64,000 bases of DNA from Tyto alba (lineage: Eukaryota; Chordata; Aves; Strigiformes; Tytonidae), in NCBI RefSeq assembly GCF_018691265.1, contig NW_024881313.1, forward strand, positions 248,001-312,000, read 5' to 3'. A model generated the notes under the pieces. It was not told the origin of the DNA and made no database searches. It saw nothing but the letters and a program-made list of their open reading frames with translations. Of this stretch, positions 1-13,839 are shown piece after piece. Numbering within the stretch: position 1 is the first letter of the stretch; every line of letters begins with the position of its first letter. The position numbers were made by a program, and so were the translations under genes.

Positions 1-3000
1 TATGATCTAAACACTGTAAGGCACCTCTTTGCTCACATTGGTAAGCTATGAGAGTGTCCATGTGCATGCATAGGGAAGAGGGGAAGACCTCCTTAACAAG
101 TTCCCCGAATGAAATGAAAGGAAGGAGACTCGAGTAGGCCAGGGCAGCACAACAGATAATTGCTGCACCTGCTGCTCTAGGTCCCTACACTTCTATCTCT
201 CTGCATTGTAGGGCAAGACTGACAATCGTCTCCCTCCCAGTCTTCCCATGAAATGGTGCTAACATTTCTGTTCTGCTCTTGACACTCCTTAGCTCCAAAG
301 TAGCACTAGGCAAGAGATTAAACAAATGGCCCCAAGAACAATAACTTAAATTGATGGAATTCACATAATCCCTTAGAGTTGTGAAGATCCCAGCTTCACC
401 ATTTCAGCAAAACTAGAGTCAAAACAATATTGAACAAGAATGTCACACTCCATACAGTCATTAACAGCCCAAGAGGCATCCATGAGGCACGTTGAGCTCT
501 CTCCCCAAGTCGAGTAATTTGCCGTTCCACTTGGCTCTTCTCTACACCACCCCAAAAAGAACTGTGTTTTAAGTCTTTTCAGTGTGATTAGTTTTCACAA
601 GCAAAATACTAGGATCAGATATGTTGGTTGTTTATCAATTTTGCAGATAGTATAAGAAGCAAGGAATTAATGTAATGATTCCAAACTAATAGAAGAGATA
701 AGACTACATGCAGGGATTTAAATTGATTGCTTTGGAATGAAAACCGGTCAATTTATCCACTAAGCAGCACAGACCTTTAAAGTATATTTCTAAGGAAATA
801 CAAATAAAATGTATTACACATAAAAGGAATTGCAGTAAATACACAGAAAAGAGAAGAATGGTGACAAATATGTTAGAGAACATCAAAAGAAACACAAAGA
901 GGAGATAGGTAACAACAGTGACTGAACAGAAAAATTTTGAGCAGTTGCTCCAAGTAATGTCCACAGAGAGCTGCTATTCGCTTTGTGCTGTCTCTCCTTA
1001 TTTCTAGCTTCTAAGTTCATATTGAAATAAGCTAAAAATACATTAAATTCTTCAAAAATGTTATTTTCCTGTGTAAGCAAGTGTTCTAAGTTGTCACACA
1101 GATGTTGTTCTCTTGCCAACAAGAAGGGAAATATTATACAAAGCTGACAATAGAAGTTGTATTCTGTGAAATCTATTGTCTTGGACAAGATGCAGTCCAA
1201 AATATGGGAAAGTTTGAAAAGGCATTATTTCAGCTACAAGAATTCCTGAGTATTCCCCTCTTCCAGCAAGGCAATATAAGAAAACGATACTTAAAAATGA
1301 GTTTTTATTGCCCATGAGAAAAGGTATACTCTGAACTACTCAAAGGTGTATGTGCAACATTTCTAGCAATCAAGCTTTAATATTTCAATGAGGGGAAAAA
1401 AGAGAAAAGTGGCAAATGTCTACAATTTAGGTATATCGTCTCCCGGCAAACTAAAATTCCACAATGATGCAGATTTAAAATACAAATGTACTTGCTTAGC
1501 ACTCAGGACTTTCCCTGAAAGTAAATTCAGCTCTACACGAAAGTAAAGGGGGAATGGGGAGGGATGGGACACAACACATACCAAAAACCATCCAGTTCTT
1601 TGTTAAATGTGAAGTATAACAGGCTTTTTTATGACATGCTTTCCTCCAAAAATAGCAATGATTATACTGCTCAACTCCCACACACGCCCCAGCTTGACTT
1701 TTTGACGCTTAGAACATTATACATTCTCAGTACTGAGGAATGATCCAAAGTTTATAGAGTCAAGAGGACTCTTTACTTTGCCCAGAACCCAAACTACTGA
1801 CGACGAATACCCAGGGAGGCAGACAACTCCAATTTCTTATAACATTAAATCTTCTTTACAGACAAATGTGACAGATTTTTTAGGAACTCAGGTCCACAGT
1901 TTTCCACAGTTTTGGAAAGATGCTGCAAATAGCAACATCTGACAATTACAAGGCACACGTGTGAGCAAGACTTATTTTTGTCTTCCAGACAAACAAGAAG
2001 CTTATACAGCCTATTCTCTTCGTGGGGATGAAGCAGGGGAAGTGTTAAGATTGCAGCTGCTGCAGAAGTGGAAGCTGCAACTTCCCTGGAACTTGTACAA
2101 AATGTGTAGCCTATCATGACATTAAGGGATGCTACTGTACTACAGACACTGTTCCATTTTAGTTTTTTTCCTGAGTGAGGCAAACCTGAAACTTTGGCCT
2201 GCTGTAGTTAATGGAAAGTCTCACAACACATCTTGCAATATTCCACCCAAGTTCCAATTCAGCTCAACATCCTGCTTATGAGAACTTTCTAAATAACTAC
2301 TTAGAGAGTATTCTGGAATAACACAGCTTTCCTTCACGTCTCCTGTGACGTTTAGTTTTCAGATTTATCACATTCCTATTGCCCAGTCATTAATTATTTT
2401 ATATATAAAAGAGTGCACATAGTGAAAGCAAGCTAGAATCACAACCATTTCAAATAGCCTACATCTGTAACAAACTTATCTTTATGAAATATGATTTTTT
2501 AACAGAAAATCCAACACCTCTTATAACAACGATCTAAATTTCACTAAAACCAAGAAAGGACATATCAACATTTTAGGTTAAAATACACTGTACTATAACT
2601 TGGCTTTCTTTATCATGCTGAAGAATCATGTCTGGCTGATGTATTTATTTTGTAATGTTTAACTATAATAGAAAATAGATGAAGTTGAAATGAAAACACT
2701 GTTTAGACTATGCCAACAGAGCATAAAACTAAATGAAGTGATTCCATATTGACTATAAAAACATATTTGCTAATAGTAAAGTTACTAATGGTTATCTATC
2801 AAGATCATAACATGAAATAATTCTGCATCTTAAGAACTGTGTTAAAGCAGCAGACACATGAAGTTAGATGTAATTTTTTGATTTTGCAAAACAGCATCAT
2901 GCAGAGCACTTTATTGCTATTTTATCATTAGTGTAAATAATTCAAAAACCCAGGAAATCTCCAGCTCACTTTTTTTTAAATTGCAAGTCACCAAAGGGCT

Positions 3001-4559
3001 TTCCACTGAGACAGCCAGTGCTCACTTTACACTTGCTAGCAAAAGAAAATCAAGTAACAGTATCTTGTATACTGAAACAATTGCTTTGTTACAAAGGGAA
3101 AGATTCAGAAAACTAGAACAAATGACACTGCTGTAAAAACTATATGCCTTTTAGACTCAGTTCAAAGACTTACGCATTCTCCTAGAAGACACTGAGGTTT
3201 TATATTCATCTCAGCAAATCAATCCGCTAATAGGCATCAGTCATCAACACCTAAGTAAAGATCTGCCATATGAAACAGCTTTGATGTGACTGAAGACTCG
3301 CACACAGTCATAAGTATGACAGAACAGCTTAGCTATTAAAATGTTTTATCTAGCAAGGAACTGTTCATCCTAATTGACTGAAATACTCTTTGAATGCTAT
3401 TATTGCAAGGCTACTTCACTACACAGCGCTTTAGTACATAGCCACTTGACTTATATCTTGAGATCCAGCACAACCACATCAAATCCTGTTAGAATATTTT
3501 CTCACACATACTTTTGTCAAGAGACCAAAACAATAAAGCTGACTGTCATTTTTACTACCAGTTGCTTAGTTAATTCGATACTGAAATGTACTGGGATTCA
3601 TTACAAAAGCTGCATGCGATCAGCCATTTCTATCAATCTTTCTTTTTACTGCACTAATATAATGAATCCTACTAACCACATCAGTTGAAATGGGTTGGCA
3701 GGACTGGATGGAAGCTGTTCTTCTGTACCGAGCCCAACCACTCACCATGAGAGGCGCAGTGCAGGGGCTCCTTTAAGCAGCACTGTGCAGCCCTGGCCCA
3801 GCTCCAACACTGACCATATGTCAAACTGACAGATAAGAAGCCCGAGACAGCCATCTGAAAACAACTGTATACCGCCCTGCTACCAGACAGCGAGGGTTTC
3901 TAGGCCTACCTCATTACTCATCTCAAAGCCAATTTTAAACACACTGAAAAGTAAACATACCCCTACAAAAACAAACAAGCGCAGTCATTATTAGAAAGCC
4001 TATGTGATGATGTACTCTATTTCAGGAAGTTTACATTGAATATCATAATTGATCACCAGAAACACACAGTCAGAAGATTAATAATAGTTTGTGCCTGTAA
4101 TATGTTTCCTTCTCCATGATATTCAGTGTGTTAACAATTTGCAAGAAAAAGGAGAAGGAATCAAACATACCAGCAACTGCCACCAATATTACATTTTACA
4201 GAATCAAACAAAATGCTATTGATTTAATACCTCAAATGAAGGATGACTTGATTTTTGACCTGTATCTATTAATGCATCATAGGGTTCATCAGTTTTTACC
4301 TTTACTTTTGTTACCAAGAAGTATGTCATATCAATTCTTTGCATGTAGGCAAACATGTTATCTATCAGCATTTATTTCAAAATTACTAAGTAATCAGCAT
4401 AAAGGAATAGCCAAAATTTTCTCCAGTCCCCTATGCAATTTCCATAATTCCATATATGCCATTTCCAAATTCCAAAGTAATAAAATCCAGGTGAACTTAC
4501 CTACAGTTTGGAGGAGGGTCTAATGTAATTTCTGCCAGTTCTTTCTGAATTCTTAAGAG

Positions 4560-4585
4560 AAAAAAAAAAAAAAAAAAAAAAAAAA
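4560..4585 (+). repeat. poly-A tract (26 nt)
   Basis: An uninterrupted run of A follows CTTAAGAG. It could be a retroposon tail, but nothing recognisable precedes it. Such runs are length-unstable and prone to assembly error. Confidence 0.9.
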
Positions 4586-4803
4586 GGTTATCAGGACTTC
4601 TTTGCAACATATTTCCTTCAACTTTATGAACATTTCGGCAGCAATCAATAGTAATCAAATATAATTCTCATCACTTCTGACGGAAGCTGATTCTATAAAG
4701 TTTCATGAAACTGCTCAAGAAAATATGGAACTAAAAATCAAATCTCTTCTGAAAAATGAACCTCCAATCTGGGACAAGTTACACCATGAGCAGTCACCCA
4801 AAC

Positions 4804-4811
4804 AAAAAAAA

Positions 4812-4843
<32 letters not shown>
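4804..4843 (+). repeat. poly-A tract, 27 A + G + 12 A
   Basis: A second long A-rich tract lies about 220 bp after the first. The DNA between the two tracts is unique-looking and not a SINE I know. Confidence 0.9.
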
Positions 4844-5035
4844 TCACACGTTTTCTATAGGTCAGGATTTTCAGCCCTTTTGCTCACTTACACAACAATT
4901 AAATGTCTCATATACCCTCATTCTCTATTTCCCCTCTGCTTATATGTCTCATAGCTCTTGCTCTCCAGAATATTTAGCTTCTTAACGTAACTTGTACTGG
5001 CAGGGCAAAAATCCCGAACTTCATAGATTAGTTGT

Positions 5036-5670
5036 CTTTCACCCTCCCAGAAAGAATCCATCCTGGTCTTCTCCATAACTTCCTCCTAGTTATTGGGGAG
5101 CTTCTATCAGGTCCCCCCAAAGCCTATCCTCAAAGTAAAGTGCTCCCTGGCCAGGCTGAGGACCTGTCGCTGGTCTTGCTCCAATGTGTGCCTTCTTTGT
5201 ACTGGGGGGCCCAAAACTGGGTACACATTATTCCAGGTACACTCTAATAAGAGCTGAGCAAAGGGAGATAAATCACTTTCATCTACCTACTATGTTCCTG
5301 TTAATACACCCCAGGAGGCAGTTAGCCTTTGTTGCTGCCTCATGTTGAGCTTGCTGTCTGCCGGGATCACACATCCTTCACAGCAGAGCTGCTCCCCGGC
5401 CTCTATCGCTGCAGGGGCTTAGTCCTTCCCACATGCATGATGTTACATTTGTCCTTGCTGAATTTCACAAGTTTCCCATCAACGCTTTCTTGCAGCCTGT
5501 CAAGGACCCTCGGAGCAGTAGCCCTGCCCCTGCGTGCAACTGCTCCCCACCAACTTGTCATCTGTCACCTAGAGAGTGCACTCCGTCATATCCGCCAGGT
5601 CACTGATAAAGACATGAAGCTGGGCAGGTCCAGTACAGATCCTGGCAGCGCTGCACTCCTTACAGGCATC
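5036..5670 (-). mobile_element. diverged CR1 LINE fragment, sense on minus strand
   Basis: The plus strand carries the antisense of the 3' half of chicken-repeat-1 ORF2. Recognisable landmarks in order are an AGGTCCCCCCAAAGCC-type block near 5110, GGCCAGGCTGAGGA near 5150, GGGGCCCAAAACTGGGTAC near 5206-5225, CTCATGTTGAGCTTGCTG near 5340, TTTGTCCTTGCTGAATTTCA near 5449, GCCTGTCAAGGACCCT near 5495 and CACTGATAAAGACATGAAG near 5600. The order and spacing match CR1, but substitutions are many and no ORF survives, so this is an old, inactive copy. The 3' end with the short terminal repeats typical of CR1 is not clear, and the 5' boundary (5670 to perhaps 5930) is vague. Confidence 0.85.
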
Positions 5671-8342
5671 CTGCCGGAGCTCCTCCTCCAGGCAGAGCAA
5701 CTTCACTGCTAAGGATTTTTGGATATTCCCAGGCTGACACTTCCATGCCAAGTCCTTGAATTCCTGATCTCTGACACATCTGGCAATATGGGCTCTTCCC
5801 TTATACCAGTGTCTGCATGAGAGCCAGTATCTCACCCTCTGAAGACATTTAAACATACAGACTAGGAGTTTACGGAGTTCCCAAAGGAACTTGTAGGAGT
5901 TGACAGTCCACAAAGACTTGCCAGAGTATGATGCCATAAGCAGGACTGAATATGGCTACCTTCCCTATAAACTACACCCAAGGCTTTTTAGTAGGCTACC
6001 TCAGTGCAAAAACATGAGCATGTAGGAGGAGGAAGGAAAAGAAAACCAATTCAATGTACTCTCAGTATTTTCTTCCCTTCTCCTTCACCAGATTTCATGT
6101 ACAGGAACAGATTGCTATTCCTGTAATTCCCTCCACTAAGAAAACCTGCATGGTAATAGCACTCAGATTCCTGAGTCACATGCTCAAGTCACAACCCAGA
6201 AGTTCAGGCCTGACCTGAAGTACACACATATCTTGTTAAAAATGACAGCCACCCATCCTGCACACAAATATAGGCAAAGAAAATAGTTTATAAAAACAAA
6301 CATTCAGGTATACTGGCATATAAAACATAAAAAATTAACAGCTTAATTCTCTATATAATGTTAAGATCCAAATACAATCTTACACGCTAAGGAGTCTCAC
6401 AGCCACTATCAAAATTCCCCTTATGCCACTATGAGTTGATTTTATGGCTAAAATGAATAAATGAACTAAAGGCAGTAGAGGAACTGGCCTGAACCAGAAA
6501 TTCTTATCCTTTCTCATTCACATTCTGAAATAATTAGGACATAAGTGGGCAAGATTTGTAGGTAGAGGTGATAATTGTTTATTAGACCAGCTAATATAGT
6601 TGAAAAGGTAAAAACACTCTTTCAGATGCTTAGCTTTTCTTCTAACACCTATGCACCCCAATCCTACATACACACACACTAGGTACTCCTGTAAAGGGGG
6701 AGAAATTCGATGTTTATTTCCTTTTTCTACTCATTTAAATATTTACATCTCCAGTACGTAGAATTTCCCCAATAAATATCATTCCTTTCTTGTAAAAATA
6801 GAGGCAGAGGCTGCTCAATCAATATTTGCAGCAAGTCACTGTAGTAACACTGACAATCCACCACATTTTTTAAAAGGGAAAAAATCTAATTAGTGAAGTC
6901 TAAGCATAACAAACATGTTGCTTTTAAAAAGTTACTCAATTTAAAACAATCCCAGCAGTTCACACCTTTTAGAAGGGAGATCTTCCAAGTGTGAGAGATG
7001 CTTAAAATGTTTCTTCTGTATATGTCAAATTTCTGCTGTGTTTTTGAAATTTATACTATCACAAATTCAAATCACAGAAAACCCAGGTAGCGTGGAACGT
7101 CCTTCAATTTCATGTTTTATGGGTTGTTTTGCTTTTTCTGCCTTTTGGGAAGTTACAGAATGATGTCATTGAACTTCTGCTGAGTCAGGGATTATTCCTT
7201 TGCTTTATGTATAGTAGTAGGAGCAGTTAATATTTCATTGCATTACATTGAGTCCAAGACACATCAGGAATAGATTGACAAGTGCACCTTAAGCCCTAGA
7301 TGAAAAACTTTCCATTCTTCCTCCTAAATCCTAACCCATGTCCCTTCCATTATGAAAACAAGAGTATAGAGCTCTCTCATTTTCTCCCTCTGTTCTAGTT
7401 CAACTCAAAGTTTCTAACTTCTAATGCCAAGAGCACTAAAATGGTCCTTTATCAAGCTTTTCCTGTGATTGAGCAAACAAGAAAAAAATACCTTTCTGCT
7501 TCAAGCAATAATTGATCAGATGGTACTTTCTATTTATGTTCAGAAGTCCTAATTGTTTTTGCAAGCATCTAAGATAAGGAGATGTTTCATTCATGATTAT
7601 TTTTATACAAACAAGATACAACTTATTAATATGATACTGTCCACCAAATGCTCCTCAGCAAGTTGTTCGTATTTATTCTCCTACTCTGTGGCATCCCAAA
7701 CTAAAATTAATATATACACCTTACACCTCTTTTGCTGCAACCTTATTCTACCTTGCATTCACACTGAGAGCACATTCATAAAGAGTTTCTACAGAGCAGC
7801 TGACACGCGATAGCTTGTTCACATATCACAGCATTCAAAGTTACAATTAAATCGTCAGACAACATCCCAGAGAGGCTTGCACTGATAGAGACCTCCAATG
7901 TGCAAGCTGGCCTTTGTCTGCACGAGTTATTCCACTGCTCTACCACTTGTTTCATATCTCCATTGAGTTGGCGTAGGAAAGGATGTACCTCATTTCCTAC
8001 GCTGACCAGAGAGGATTCACCGTGAGAATACGTGGCCTCTGGCAACAAAACATTTTTTGCAGAGTCCCTTCTGGCATCTCTTTCTTTGAATTTTCTGCCT
8101 CAGTACAATTATGTTTATCTATGTCAGAGAGGAAAAAGGATCCTCAAATAAAATCATCATATATATCCAGTTTAAATATAAACTACATACTAGTTTACTA
8201 TATATTGGGTAGTGGGGTGATGGCAGGGGAAGAAGACCTTGATAGTAATCAAAGCCCTGGGCTGTACACACAGGACATTTAATTTGCAATGTCAGACCTG
8301 GTACTCTTTCTTTGGTTTTAAAGAAGTCATTTGACTCCTCTT

Positions 8343-8348
<6 letters not shown>

Positions 8349-8389
<41 letters not shown>
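8349..8389 (+). repeat. (AT)n(AC)n compound microsatellite
   Basis: About 14 AT/TA units (8349-8377) pass directly into AC units (8377-8389). It is a simple sequence, likely polymorphic in length. Confidence 0.95.
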
Positions 8390-11300
8390 AAAATATTTTT
8401 CCCCTCCATTTACTATCAGAAAAAAACAATCATAGTTGCCTTCCAGTAATAGTGCAAAGGTTAATCTACCCCTAAATTCAAAAGCATGAAAGTACATTGT
8501 GGATTTCAAATATTATTAGTTCTCACAGACACATATTTAATACTGTTCCAAGCCTAGGGGGACTGTGTGTTGTTTCCTTCATGAAACAGTTAAAGTTCTC
8601 TAAAGCTAAGAGAGAACTGAACATGTCAGAGGTTTCCCAATATGAATAATACGAAAAGAAACAAAATAAAGGACTATATGACAGTGAGCTATTTTCACCA
8701 CGTCTACCTTTCTAAAATACATGCCTCTTTATCCATAAAAGCTAGGTGAACCAATACTCCATACTGAAGAATATGCTAATCAGAAAATACTAAGGAATGC
8801 AATCGCTGGTATGCATTTCAATCTTATATAAACTGTGACTGAGCAGAAAATCGATCTAAAGATGGTTAGATTCACACTGGAGGAAGAGAAATGTTCTCGC
8901 CTTCATACTAGATGCACAGCAAATGACAAGGATATTTCTTATAAGAAAAAGCACTCCATGTTTTGCCATCATATTCAACATGCCAAATATCATTCCCAGA
9001 TTCCTTGAAAATAGTGCCGTGATAAACTTCTCTGAGATAAAAAGAGAGGGGGAGAAGCCCCCTCATTTTTATTTTGTTGAATTTCAAACAAATTTAATCC
9101 CTTATCTATTTGCTGCTCCTTAAGGTTGTAACTTCTTACAATAAAGGATTACAAATAAAGGTTTAAAGTTCACAATTCCTTGTCAGCACAGATATTTATA
9201 AAAAAATTCCAGGACTGGACACAAAGGTTGACAAATTTTCAACTATCAGCTTCAGTAGCCAAGCAAAACAATACATTTATTTGTTGAGCTACTATGTCAG
9301 CCAGGAATGGTTACACTTCTCTCAATCCAAAGGTCATGCTAAGATTTGCTACTTAAGAGGTAACAAGATGCCTGCTGTTTTCAAGGACAGCAATTCAATT
9401 CCATGTCTGAACTGTAATTGTGATATGCAGCAAGTTTCTCAATCTTGACATGTTAGGTAAGAAAGGTTGCTATTTAAGGTGATGCCCTCTGGGTGAGGAA
9501 AATTGAAGGACTGGTACACTGTATGACATATGCTGTAAGCTATTACACCTGTATAGCAGCTAGTCTTAAAAGTATTAAGAGAGAAGGACAGCATGTGATG
9601 GCATTCTGCTTTCTTGATGCCATCTATAGCAACGTGAGCAGAAGAAATTCTGTATCTTAAACCCCACAATCTTACTCAAATATAAATTCAAGTGGTTTCA
9701 TATAGCCTCCATAATCAGATCATTTTGGAAAGCAGTAAACCGTGGGAGTAGTATATTCATATATAAGACATGGTGGCAGTTTACTTTTACACAAGCAAAA
9801 GTCAGCACACTGCTAAATCTTGATTTATATAAAACCTAATGCTACTGAAAATTCTTTAAATCTGACTACATAAACGTACAAATAAAAAGCAGAAGTATTC
9901 CAAATACAGATGCACAAATCTTCATTCTAATCCAAGATATACAGTAGGTATCATAATGTAATCCAAAAATACTGTGACTACAATTCCATATGAGTGAAAC
10001 AGCTTTCCAAGAGAAAAAATGTGGCTTCCAGACTCAGGTGGTAATCAAGCCTGTAGTCTGTGACTTTAGCTCCAGTGCTACGTTAACTTGCTGGTGTTCT
10101 CTACTCTAAACAGGAGTTAAGGAATCTTGACCAAATCCACAACTGCAGTACACTCTGTTTGGGGTTTATACTGATTTTAGAAGAGTTGATTGCTTCAACT
10201 ATAATGGAGTTGCTAGAGGGAATTGCATAGTGAAACACTTAAGTGAAGATTATTGTGACTTTAGAGTAATGCCATACAAACCCACAGAATTCAAAAGCTA
10301 GAAAAGGAAAAAGTTGTTTTTTTTTTTTTTTCCACAAGGACAGCTGAATTACTTCAATTTATTTCAATTTTTAAAATATCTTTTTTTAGCCTGGTCAAGA
10401 ACAACATTTTCATTGAAGGAGTATAGCCTTATTCCTTCACTATTTTTCATTTCTAAGGAACAAAAATAATAATATTATTACAAAGATATTTTACATAGAC
10501 AGTTTCTGTAATACTTGTCACATATCAAGGACTCTATGCCATTTTTCTTTCCTTCCTTCATGTTACTCCTCTCCTTTTTATCCTCTAATTTCTGATTCTC
10601 CTTCCTTGAGGAATTACTGATTTTAATTAAAAAGCAAAGAAACAAAACCTGCAATATGAAAACCTGGCCAGATTACGAATGTTTATAGAAATTTAACCCC
10701 ACTTCTAACACAGTGACAAACTACTGAATGCTAAAAAAAAAAAAAGTAAAAAATACTATGATACTATTAAAAAACCCTGTTACTATAAAAACTGTTGCTG
10801 TGATCCTTCCACAAAGTACTATGACACCCAGCACTCCTAAAACACACTTTTTTTCAAAAATATTATTTATTGTTCACATATCTACTGAACTCTTACAAAT
10901 CATCTCAGCTTTTAAAATGCTTAATCAAAGGCTTTCCTTTAATATTAGTACACATGTGAAACTGGCTTTAGAGTCTAACTGGCAAACGTACTGATGTCAG
11001 CCACTGGCATAATTAGTTTCAGCAGAACCATAAGCAGATATGATTAAACTTTAAAAGGTTTAAGTAATTTTATCACCGTGAAACACATGTTGATAAAAGC
11101 TCTAAGCTTCGAAGATACAAAGCTAAGATTAATAGACCAATTCCTGACATATTGTTATTAATTTTTTAATAGGATATTGTCCACAGGCCTCTGTCAGAAT
11201 TGTGGCATCATTACATTAGGCATTGTACAAAGTTCAGAATACACAGACTTTTTTCTAAAGATGCTAAAAACTGTTTGTGACCATAAAAGTCATGACTAGT

Positions 11301-12608
11301 CCAATATTCCTAATATTTAAAAAATAACAATAGCAGGAAGCAGATGAAAGAGAAGGAGGCCAGAAACCATAATGGCTGTGAGGATTAACTACACAAATAA
11401 CATCATGATCTGAAGTGAAAGCTGGGTTTGGTTTTTTTCTTTTAGTCATAAAAGGAAGCATTGGCAAGTTTTGCTGGCCACCCTGTAACTGATATGACTA
11501 GGTAATCTCCTAATATTGTCATAGTAGGAATGGGTCTTCAGAAGGCATTTCACTGGGGAAGAAAAAAAAAGAAGGCTAACTGTAAGGAAGGTATCTGTGG
11601 CAGAAGAAACAGATGACAATACCTCACTGGAAAGACATAACATACTTCAGTTCAGAAAAGTATGCAAACGGTAAGGGACAGATTAAGCCAAGATGAAGAT
11701 TTGAATCCTGAAGAGATGCATACACACATTTATATACTAGTATTTACAGCCTCCTACTACATGCATATGTTATAAATTATGGCCTTGATGCTTCTTTACC
11801 ACAGCACCACAGTGGCACAACTCCAATGGTTTTTCTTGCAGTTTATATGGCCTTGAATTAGCAAAGAAACAGGATCTGGGCATTCTGCATCAGGACAGTC
11901 TGCAGAATTGGTCTCTCTTCAGATTATTTCAAAAGTGGTTTTTAACTTCAATCATTATAATCCCATTTGAATTCTGTTGCCTAGACTAACACCCCTACAT
12001 GTACTAATGGAGCAACACTAAGATGTAAATTCCTTCCGCCCGATCCAAGCAAGTCAATCATTATCTGGAGATTGACAAGATCACATAGAATAATTTAAAT
12101 ACCTATTCTACAAACCTACCTCTCCTCTCAAATAGAAAAAGAGAAGGAAAAGAAATGCATATTAAAACAGACCACAGTTTAAAGTAATGAAACCAACATG
12201 CATTTGTTGTTCACTCAAATATTTTTGACCCGACCATCAGGAAAAAGGAAACACAGTACTTTACAGCAATAAGCATTATGTTAGTCCTAACATGATGAGT
12301 TACTGAACTGTCTGAAATGTTTATGGTTAATTAACTGTTAGTTACACTTACAAGTTTCAACATCAGTCATACGTACACATACAGAGATATATTTTATAAG
12401 GCTACAAAACTGTCTGAGTTTTACTAGCAATAAAAAAAAATGTTAGCTTTTATCATGCAAGCTACTATTAAAAACATGTGAAAGAGCCAATCTGTCAAAG
12501 AAAGGAAAAAAGTATACAAGTCTCATTATTGTGACCAGTCTCCAAAGGCTATTACATTGACATAGTAGTATTATAATAAAACAATAAGAAAATTAATATA
12601 CTGAGTCA

Positions 12609-12980
<372 letters not shown>

Positions 12981-13795
12981 TTAATATATAATGCTTGTGT
13001 TAGAGACTTTGGTAATCTCAGTACTTAACTGTTTTGCCATAAGCACCTTAACAATAATTCAGGAGTTGGTTATTTTAAACCCTGTACCAAATAAATAATA
13101 AACACATATATATATGAAAAGCATAATTTATTGTAGTTAAGAAGGAAACATAATTCTGCAAGTATAATACCACTCACTCTGAACGATATTTTTCAACTGC
13201 TCAGCAATATCATGAGTTCCTCTTCACTACGCCACCAGTTCAAATCTAGCCTGGTTCATTAAAAAATGAGAGCTGTTATTATCCTAAGACTCTCTGTTAT
13301 CCCATATGAAATAAATCTGTAGTCTTATTCCAAGTCTATAATGTGGGTTTCCACATTACAAAATCCACATCTCAGCATGCTCGATGGAAACATTCACAGA
13401 ACCAAAAAGCACTGACACGGGATTGTTTGTATTTACTAAAATGGTACACTTCTAGAGTGGTAAGCATGCTGGTAGAGGATAGAAGGAAGTTTTTTCCTGA
13501 CCAATTCTGTTCAGGCAACACGAGGCAACAAAGTTGTCAGAGAACACAAGTGACAAGAAATCTCAGTATATTTCAGAAGTCAAATTAATGCTTTATTTGA
13601 ACAATTCTGGTATTAGTTAGCTATTTTAATTTCTTCCTTCACTTTAAATAAGATAACAATATGATGACACGTGAGGAATTACAGGCCCACCTGTCATGAC
13701 TTCTCAAACTGTTCTAATGAAGGGCAGATGTCCATTAAAAACTCTTACTGAATTAGCATATGTGGTGGCAATGACTGTTAGAAAATTTTACATAT

Positions 13796-13839
13796 ACACA
13801 CACACACACACAAAACAATCAAAAAAAAAAAAAAAAAAA
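13796..13839 (+). repeat. (CA)n followed by poly-A
   Basis: An alternating CA stretch (about 13796-13813) is followed after a short spacer by about 19 A (13821-13839) and then a CAAAC-rich tail. Confidence 0.9.

Noticed and set aside
4116..4523. 135-codon plus-strand frame in the intron
   Set aside because: AT-rich, no recognisable domain, and antisense to the host gene. Probably chance.
5569..5937. 122-codon minus-strand frame overlapping the CR1 relic
   Set aside because: The orientation agrees with CR1 sense, but the translation shows no conserved reverse-transcriptase or C-terminal motif. Decayed repeat DNA.
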